Assembly (NCBI GenBank): GCA_934501135.1
Contig: CAKSUE010000019.1
Coordinates: 1-8,589, forward strand
Length of the DNA: 8,589 bases
Reading direction: 5' to 3'
Source: an uncultured Eubacteriales bacterium
GTDB taxonomy: Bacteria > Bacillota > Clostridia > Oscillospirales > Acutalibacteraceae
The position numbers were made by a program, and so were the translations under genes. Below, in pieces: positions 8,352-8,589 of this stretch. The stretch's first letter is position 1, and the number at the start of each line of letters is the position of its first letter. The notes under the pieces are model-generated. The model was not told the DNA's origin, did no database searches, and was given only the letters and a program-made list of their open reading frames with translations.

Positions 8352-8589
8352 TTAGTTTTTAAAAACCAATTTAACATAAAAAATATTCTCTTTTTGCTTA
8401 AACTCTAATTTACCGCTGTACTTTTGGACACACTCTTTCATACTGATAATTCCAAATCCGTGATACAGGTTATCACCTTTGGTAGAATTAATATGATTGT
8501 TTTTAACTGGGACAATACCATTTACAGGATTTGATATTTCAACAGAAATATAATCATCAGCCTCTGAGGAAAATTCAACGTTAATATAC
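8352..8589 (-). CDS. C-terminal end of a GHKL (AgrC-like) sensor histidine kinase, partial
   Basis: Only the last 78 codons are inside the window. The gene starts beyond the right edge, and the reading frame begins at 8588. The piece reads through VEISNPVNG, then STKGDNLYHGFGIISM, then VQKYSGKLEFKQKENIFYVKLVFKN and stop. This matches the end of the ATP-binding domain in GHKL kinases of the AgrC type (Pfam HATPase_c_5): a 'NP/N' strand, 'S.K' before an H-G-x-G nucleotide-lid motif, and 'KYxG' followed by beta strands. In Firmicutes such kinases usually sit in the membrane, sense a secreted peptide, and work with a LytTR response regulator. The sensor part, the partner and the signal are outside the window. 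A terminator follows at 8340-8295, so it is a separate unit from dapF. Confidence 0.8.
   Translation of the reverse strand, partial: YINVEFSSEADDYISVEISNPVNGIVPVKNNHINSTKGDNLYHGFGIISMKECVQKYSGKLEFKQKENIFYVKLVFKN

Overview
The window is low-GC, AT-rich DNA with strong GGAGG-type ribosome binding sites. Its gene set is typical of an anaerobic, spore-forming or spore-derived Clostridia (Firmicutes). The supporting points are the der-plsY pair, a PdaB-like polysaccharide deacetylase of the clostridial 'SFDAAWG' type, the DapL (LL-diaminopimelate aminotransferase) route to meso-diaminopimelate, and the tail of an AgrC-like GHKL histidine kinase. I cannot name the genus from sequence alone.

Layout. 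The left third is on the + strand: der (ribosome-assembly GTPase), plsY (acyl-phosphate:glycerol-3-phosphate acyltransferase), then a membrane-anchored polysaccharide deacetylase. A 28-nt palindromic terminator lies between this group and the convergent group and can serve both strands. The right two-thirds is a - strand operon read from right to left: dapF, pyrG, dapL, then an extracellular solute-binding lipoprotein. The junctions are very tight: a 4-nt ATGA overlap, a 3-nt gap and a 22-nt gap. A good sigma-A promoter (TTGTAA, 17 nt, TATAAT) precedes dapF. At the far right, also on the - strand, are the last 78 codons of a GHKL-type sensor kinase followed by its own intrinsic terminator.

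Function. Most genes feed the cell envelope. PlsY makes lysophosphatidic acid. The deacetylase probably modifies peptidoglycan. DapL and DapF catalyse consecutive steps to meso-DAP for peptidoglycan and lysine. PyrG supplies CTP, which is needed for CDP-diacylglycerol and other envelope precursors. The solute-binding lipoprotein is an orphan here, with no permease or ATPase gene beside it.

The most interesting signal is not a gene. In the 59-nt gap between plsY and the deacetylase there is a 14-bp hairpin whose 3' arm contains the whole Shine-Dalgarno sequence. A promoter-like TTGTAA-N17-TATAAG is interleaved with it, so transcription from that promoter would start inside the 3' arm and lose the 5' arm. 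This predicts that read-through mRNA is translationally closed while mRNA from the local promoter is open. I found no CRISPR array, insertion sequence, phage gene, tRNA or rRNA, and no gene cluster that looks like a wholly new system. No intergenic stretch exceeds about 220 bases.
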